Shown here: positions 14,880 through 18,779 of the stretch, piece after piece | How positions within the stretch are numbered: the first letter of the stretch is position 1 | How the letters are laid out: every line of letters begins with the position of its first letter | Assembly (NCBI GenBank): GCA_050304855.1 | Contig: JBNLEI010000133.1 | Span: 1-18,779, forward strand | Source of the DNA: Methylomarinum sp050304855 | GTDB lineage: Bacteria > Pseudomonadota > Gammaproteobacteria > Methylococcales > Methylomonadaceae | Direction of reading: 5' to 3' | DNA length: 18,779 nucleotides | The notes under the pieces: generated by a model | Told to the model about the DNA's origin: nothing | What the model saw: only the letters and a program-made list of their open reading frames with translations | Databases searched by the model: none | Position numbers and translations under genes: made by a program

Positions 14880-16460
14880 ATGTCAGAATTACTTTCAGAA
14901 ATGCAACGCAGGCGTACGTTTGCAATTATCTCCCATCCTGATGCCGGTAAAACCACGATCACGGAAAAATTGCTGTTATTCGGTGGTGCCATTCAGTTGG
15001 CGGGTTCCGTAAAAGGACGGAAAGCGGCTCGTCACGCGACTTCGGATTGGATGGAGATGGAAAAGGAACGAGGAATTTCCGTTACCACATCAGTAATGCA
15101 ATTCGAGCATAATGACTGTATTCTCAACCTACTCGATACTCCCGGGCACGAAGATTTTTCCGAAGATACCTATCGAACTTTAACCGCGGTCGATTCCGCA
15201 CTGATGGTGATCGATGTGGCCAAAGGGGTTGAGGACCGGACAATAAAACTGATGGAAGTTTGTCGACTGCGCACTACTCCGATTTTAACTTTTATCAACA
15301 AACTTGATCGAGAGGGGCGTGAACCGATTGAATTGCTGGATGAGGTCGAAAGCGTATTGAACATCAATTGTGCGCCGATGACGTGGCCGATTGGTATGGG
15401 AAAACGATTCAAAGGTGTTTATCATCTCTATAAAGATGAAGTGCTGCTATTTAGTCCGCACCACGGCGGAAAAATAGCCGAAGCTGAAGTGATCAAAGGG
15501 CTGAATAATCCCAAGCTTGATGAAGTCTTAAAATATCAGGCCGAAGAGCTACGCGATGAAATCGAACTGGTCAAAGGGGCCAGCCATGAATTCGATTTGG
15601 AAGCGTATTTGTCAGGAAAATTGACACCGGTATTTTTCGGTTCGGCTATTAATAATTTCGGTATTATCGAACTCTTGGATGCCTTTGCCGAGTGCGCACC
15701 AGCGCCAAGATCGAGGCGGGCGGAACAACGGGAGGTATCTCCCGAAGAGACTAATTTCACCGGTTTTGTTTTCAAAATTCAGGCGAATATGGACCCCGCG
15801 CATCGGGACCGTATCGCTTTCTTGAGAATCTGTTCAGGAAAATTCGATAAAGGGATGAAAATTAATCACGTGCGTATCGGAAAAAACATTCAGGTAGGCA
15901 ACGCGATCACTTTTCAAGCGGATAGTAGGAAAAATGTCGAAGAAGCTTATCCTGGGGATATCATCGGTCTGCATAATCACGGTACGATTCAGGTAGGGGA
16001 TACCTTTACGCAAGGCGAAAATCTTAAATTTGGCGGCATACCATACTTTGCCCCCGAATTGTTTCGCCGGGTTGTGCTGAAAGACCCTTTGCGTTCAAAA
16101 GCCTTGCAAAAAGGATTGACGCAGTTGACTGAAGAAGGCGCAACCCAGTTGTTTAAACCATTAAAAAACAATGATTTAATCTTGGGGGCTGTTGGCGTCT
16201 TGCAGTTCGACGTGACGGCGCACCGATTAAAAACTGAATACAACGTCGAGTGTGTTTATGATGCGATTGGTATCAACACGGTACGCTGGGTTAGCGCTGA
16301 AAATCCCTCCAAATTAGAAGAGTTCAAGAAGAAAGCATACGACAACTTGGCAGAAGATGGCGGCGGTTTTTTGGTTTATTTGGCTAACAGTCGAGTTAAT
16401 CTGCAATTAACCGAAGAACGTTGGCCTGACATTACTTTTCGGGCGACGCGGGAATTGTAA
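14880..16460 (+). CDS. prfC: Peptide chain release factor 3 (RF3)
   Basis: 526 residues, near the 529 of E. coli. It is a translation GTPase that removes RF1 or RF2 from the ribosome after peptide release. The G domain shows the P-loop in ISHPDAGKTTITEK (G1), RGISVTTSVMQF (G2), LDTPGHEDFSEDTYRTLTAVD (G3) and INKLD (G4). These are joined to RF3-specific stretches (WPIGMGKRFKGVYHLYKDE, VKGASHEFD, TPVFFGSAINNFG). Later domains include TGFVFKIQANMDPAHRDRIAF, EAYPGDIIGLHNHGTIQVGDTFTQGE, FAPELFRR and GAVGVLQFDV. The ATG at 14880 is chosen because it gives MSELLSEMQRRRTFAIISHPD, as in the family; a TTG 30 bases upstream lies at the putative -10 box. No strong Shine-Dalgarno precedes it. No inactivating change was seen. 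Nothing marks it as transferred. Confidence 0.98.
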   Translation: MSELLSEMQRRRTFAIISHPDAGKTTITEKLLLFGGAIQLAGSVKGRKAARHATSDWMEMEKERGISVTTSVMQFEHNDCILNLLDTPGHEDFSEDTYRTLTAVDSALMVIDVAKGVEDRTIKLMEVCRLRTTPILTFINKLDREGREPIELLDEVESVLNINCAPMTWPIGMGKRFKGVYHLYKDEVLLFSPHHGGKIAEAEVIKGLNNPKLDEVLKYQAEELRDEIELVKGASHEFDLEAYLSGKLTPVFFGSAINNFGIIELLDAFAECAPAPRSRRAEQREVSPEETNFTGFVFKIQANMDPAHRDRIAFLRICSGKFDKGMKINHVRIGKNIQVGNAITFQADSRKNVEEAYPGDIIGLHNHGTIQVGDTFTQGENLKFGGIPYFAPELFRRVVLKDPLRSKALQKGLTQLTEEGATQLFKPLKNNDLILGAVGVLQFDVTAHRLKTEYNVECVYDAIGINTVRWVSAENPSKLEEFKKKAYDNLAEDGGGFLVYLANSRVNLQLTEERWPDITFRATREL

Positions 16461-16530
16461 GTTTCTTAAAGAACTAAAAAATATCGGGAATAAAGCTCTT
16501 AAAATTCGGGAAAGTTTCAAAAAGTTTTGG

Positions 16531-16560
16531 TTGACTTTTGTTTTTGAATTCTGGTAGGTT
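16531..16560 (+). promoter_or_regulatory. Possible promoter of the 79-residue gene
   Basis: TTGACT (16531-16536) and TAGGTT (16555-16560), 18 bases apart, lie in the 191-base gap after prfC, giving a leader of about 85 bases. The -35 is good, the -10 modest. Confidence 0.35.
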
Positions 16561-16651
16561 TTGTAATGTTATTTTATATAACAATTATCGGGATTCTTTT
16601 TTGGGCTGTATAGGAATGCCAACCGACACTCCGTCAGGAGAGGAGGAAGAA

Positions 16652-16891
16652 ATGAATAAAATCACCCCACATCTTTTAAGAGACTTACATGCAACCCTTC
16701 CTGAAGGGACGGAATGCTATCTTTGTAATGCCGTCCGCAGGGCGCTCAGTAAATATCGCAAAGGTTTCGAACCCAAAGCCTTTATGAGAAAAGACCTGGC
16801 TTTATCGGTTCTGACTCAAAAACTGGGAAGAGGGTTGAAACGTTTTTTGCGTGATGACATTAGAGCGGAGTTGCCTGTATCAGAACACTAG
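16652..16891 (+). CDS. Small protein with a CxxC motif, unknown function
   Basis: 79 residues from the ATG at 16652, which has an excellent GGAGAGGAGG-type ribosome binding site 6-10 bases upstream. The 38 residues before it in the longer open frame (from 16538) have no such site and look non-coding (MFLNSGRFCNVILYNN...). The protein is strongly basic. It carries one CxxC (ECYLC, about residues 20-24) just before a basic stretch, NAVRRALSKYRKGF, and a second basic helix, LGRGLKRFLRDDIRAEL. A single CxxC could bind a metal as a dimer, act in redox or be structural. I do not recognise the family and give no function. It stands alone between prfC and the convergent PAS-GGDEF-EAL gene. Confidence 0.7.
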   Translation: MNKITPHLLRDLHATLPEGTECYLCNAVRRALSKYRKGFEPKAFMRKDLALSVLTQKLGRGLKRFLRDDIRAELPVSEH

Positions 16892-16984
16892 ACCGGTACC
16901 GGTATTAGTCTTTGAATCAAATACCCGTATCTTCGGGTAAATAACATCGAAATTCGTATCCCCTTCAGAATATCGAAGGGGATA
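16892..16984. terminator. Cluster of three inverted repeats between convergent genes (possible terminators)
   Basis: In the 117 bases between the two convergent genes are a 12-bp palindrome ACCGGTACCGGT (16892-16903), a 6-bp stem TACCCG/CGGGTA with a 6-base loop (16922-16939; on the minus strand a TTTG follows), and a perfect 10-bp stem TATCCCCTTC/GAAGGGGATA with an 8-base loop (16957-16984). No long T-tract follows any of them, so they are not textbook terminators but could end or protect transcripts from both sides. Confidence 0.4.
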
Positions 16985-17008
16985 TCATGAAGCGGCTTAC
17001 CATAAGAG

Positions 17009-18779
17009 CTAGATCGTCAGGCTAAGTTGTTTGAATTGGTCGTATTCTATCGGTTTACTGAATAAGTAGCCTTGAGCCAGTGAGCAGCCTTGTTGCAATA
17101 AGAAGACGCATTGTTCTTTATTTTCTACACCTTCGGCAATGATATTGAGCCCTAATGCTTTTGCCATTTCTATAATCGCGATGGTTAATATCCTATTTTC
17201 ACTATGCTCGTCGACTACCGACGGCATGAATGAACGGTCAATCTTGAGAGTGTCTATTGGAAAGCGTTTCAGGTAACTTAAACTGGAATAACCGGTTCCG
17301 AAATCGTCGATAGCAATACTATGTCCCATTTGTTTAATCGCTTTCAATTGATTAATGATGGAATCCTGGTTGTTCAATAACAGCGATTCTGTAATTTCGA
17401 TTTCTATTAAATTCGGAGGAATATCATATTCGATGGTTTTTTCCTTGAGAATTTTCGCAAAGTCGTCTCGTAGAAATTGAATCGGCGATACATTGATGGC
17501 AATGGTTTGTTGCTTATTAGTATTTCCCAAGTCCTGAAGCATTCTACAGGTTTCAGCAATGATCCATTCTCCGATGGAAATAATGACTCCTGAATCTTCT
17601 GCAATTTCAATAAATTCATCCGGCATGATTAATCCCAATTTTGGATGATGCCAACGAACTAACGATTCAGCCCCTATGATTTTACCACTTCTGATATCGA
17701 TTTTAGGTTGCAACAACAATCGAATCTCGTTGTTTTTAAGCGCATTAAACAGATGGCTACGCAATTCGATTCGACGGTGTAGCTTTTCATTCAATTCGGA
17801 TTGATAGAATTCGAAATTATTGCGCCCCTTTTCTTTGGCTTGATACATTGCAATATCTGCATTTTTCATCAGTGTTTCCAACGAATCACCATCGGTTGGA
17901 AAGCAGGTAATACCGATGGAAACGCTGATATGCAGCTGATTATCAGCAACTTGAAAAGGTTGGCTGAATTCCGCAAGAATTTTTTCGGTCACCTGAGTGA
18001 CATTGGACTTAGAGTGCGACTCAGTGAGTAATACGGCGAATTCGTCACCGCTTAACCGGGCGACCGTATCCGATTTGCGCAGACAATTTTTCATGCGCTG
18101 CGCCACCTGTTGCAATAATTTATCGCCGATACCGTGTCCTAGGGTATCGTTAACGTTTTTAAAATGATCGAGATCGATAAACAGGATAGCGAAAAACCGT
18201 TGGTTACGTTTAGCCTGGATCATCCACTGCGTTAAGCGATCATAAAACTGCGTTCGATTGGCAAGGCCGGTGAGTTGATCGTTATAAGCTAAAAAGTTGA
18301 TTCGTTTTTCTGCTTTTTTTCTCAGAGTGATATCCTGGAAAGTAGCGATATAGTAATCGATATCTCCACCCCTGCTTTTGACCGCTTTAATGGTTAACCA
18401 TTCAAGATAGATCTCGCCGTTTTTACGGCGATTCCAGATCTCTCCAGACCAGTGGTTATTCTCATTGACCTCACGCCACATGTTTTTGTAAAACTCGACG
18501 CCGTGGCGTCCGGAACTTAGAATTCTCGGTGTTCTGCCGATTACGTCTTCCTCGGAATAACCGGTAATGATGCTAAATGCCGAATTCGCCATCAATATTT
18601 TCATATTTTGATCGGTGATCATCATACCGTTTTCCGAATACTTGAAAGCATGGCTCGAGAGCATTTGCTTCTGCAGATCGTTGGTATCAGCTAAAACCAT
18701 TCTCAATTTGTCGACAATATCGGCGTGTTTTTCTTGTCGGGAAACGAAAGAATTAATATTAAAACTTAACAAATCGAGC
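17009..18779 (-). CDS. PAS-GGDEF-EAL cyclic-di-GMP signalling protein, N-terminus cut by window edge
   Basis: The frame is open to the window end; the first apparent start, a TTG at 18772, is only a Leu codon, so the true N-terminus lies outside. Numbering from that TTG, a helical linker (1-40) leads to a PAS domain (about 41-155: NGMMITDQNMKILMANSAF, GYSEEDVIGRTPRILSSG). The GGDEF domain (about 157-322) has SGDEF (241-245) and the inhibitory I-site RKSD (232-235). The EAL domain (about 335-583) has ESL (369-371) in place of EAL, DDFGTGYSSL (489-498), a second Glu in EITES and AEGVE. SGDEF is a common active form and ESL keeps the key Glu, so both cyclase and phosphodiesterase activity are possible; c-di-GMP would inhibit the cyclase through the I-site. 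The partners and signal are unknown. The PAS may bind a small ligand or haem but the sequence does not say which. Confidence 0.95.
   Translation of the reverse strand, partial: LDLLSFNINSFVSRQEKHADIVDKLRMVLADTNDLQKQMLSSHAFKYSENGMMITDQNMKILMANSAFSIITGYSEEDVIGRTPRILSSGRHGVEFYKNMWREVNENNHWSGEIWNRRKNGEIYLEWLTIKAVKSRGGDIDYYIATFQDITLRKKAEKRINFLAYNDQLTGLANRTQFYDRLTQWMIQAKRNQRFFAILFIDLDHFKNVNDTLGHGIGDKLLQQVAQRMKNCLRKSDTVARLSGDEFAVLLTESHSKSNVTQVTEKILAEFSQPFQVADNQLHISVSIGITCFPTDGDSLETLMKNADIAMYQAKEKGRNNFEFYQSELNEKLHRRIELRSHLFNALKNNEIRLLLQPKIDIRSGKIIGAESLVRWHHPKLGLIMPDEFIEIAEDSGVIISIGEWIIAETCRMLQDLGNTNKQQTIAINVSPIQFLRDDFAKILKEKTIEYDIPPNLIEIEITESLLLNNQDSIINQLKAIKQMGHSIAIDDFGTGYSSLSYLKRFPIDTLKIDRSFMPSVVDEHSENRILTIAIIEMAKALGLNIIAEGVENKEQCVFLLQQGCSLAQGYLFSKPIEYDQFKQLSLTI

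Noticed and set aside
16538..16651. N-terminal extension of the small CxxC protein
   Set aside because: No ribosome site and a non-coding look; the strong site points to 16652.
1..18779. tRNA genes, rRNA, CRISPR arrays, insertion sequences and riboswitches
   Set aside because: None recognised on either strand; the intergenic gaps are too short or lack the structure.

Overview
The window looks like a chromosomal segment of a gammaproteobacterium. The evidence is a long-form, single-chain PurL, a TtcA and a peptide release factor 3 that align closely with my recollection of the E. coli proteins, an HtpX of E. coli length, and a DUF2835 protein, a family I know mainly from Gammaproteobacteria. 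A PQQ-type sugar dehydrogenase and several outer-membrane beta-barrels would suit a methanotroph-like (Methylococcales) or similar environmental host, but that is inference and no taxonomic marker gene is present. No tRNA, rRNA, CRISPR array, transposase or integrase was seen.

Layout. (1) 1-2640: the C-terminal half of purL, then a small heat-shock protein gene (hsp20) with a possible thermosensor leader and a clear terminator. (2) 2640-6065: an AT-richer block of loosely spaced genes. It holds an outer-membrane porin-like protein whose N-terminus appears damaged (minus), a bile-acid:sodium-symporter-like carrier (plus) and a four-helix membrane protein (minus). (3) 6066-7267: htpX with its promoter and a strong terminator, followed by a DUF2835 gene whose ATG abuts the terminator T-tract. 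(4) 7484-10902: two tightly packed plus-strand pairs. A periplasmic PQQ-type sugar dehydrogenase overlaps an ADP-ribose pyrophosphatase by 4 bp, and ttcA is followed 2 bp later by a SAM hydrolase (DUF62). (5) 10956-16891: an exported AMIN-domain/beta-barrel fusion, an exported protein of unknown function with a TIM-barrel-like look, galE, prfC and a 79-residue CxxC protein. (6) 17009 to the window end: a PAS-GGDEF-EAL cyclic-di-GMP protein on the minus strand, truncated at its N-terminus by the window edge.

How the genes fit together. Most are housekeeping: purine synthesis, protein and membrane quality control (hsp20, htpX), tRNA thiolation (ttcA), sugar-nucleotide supply for the envelope (galE) and translation termination (prfC). 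Envelope proteins are a second theme, with two beta-barrels, a periplasmic dehydrogenase and an exported unknown protein. I do not see a complete undescribed multi-gene system. The best leads are the AMIN/beta-barrel fusion, the candidate RNA thermometer before hsp20, the apparent frameshift in the porin signal region, and the exported unknown protein with a perfect palindrome just upstream.
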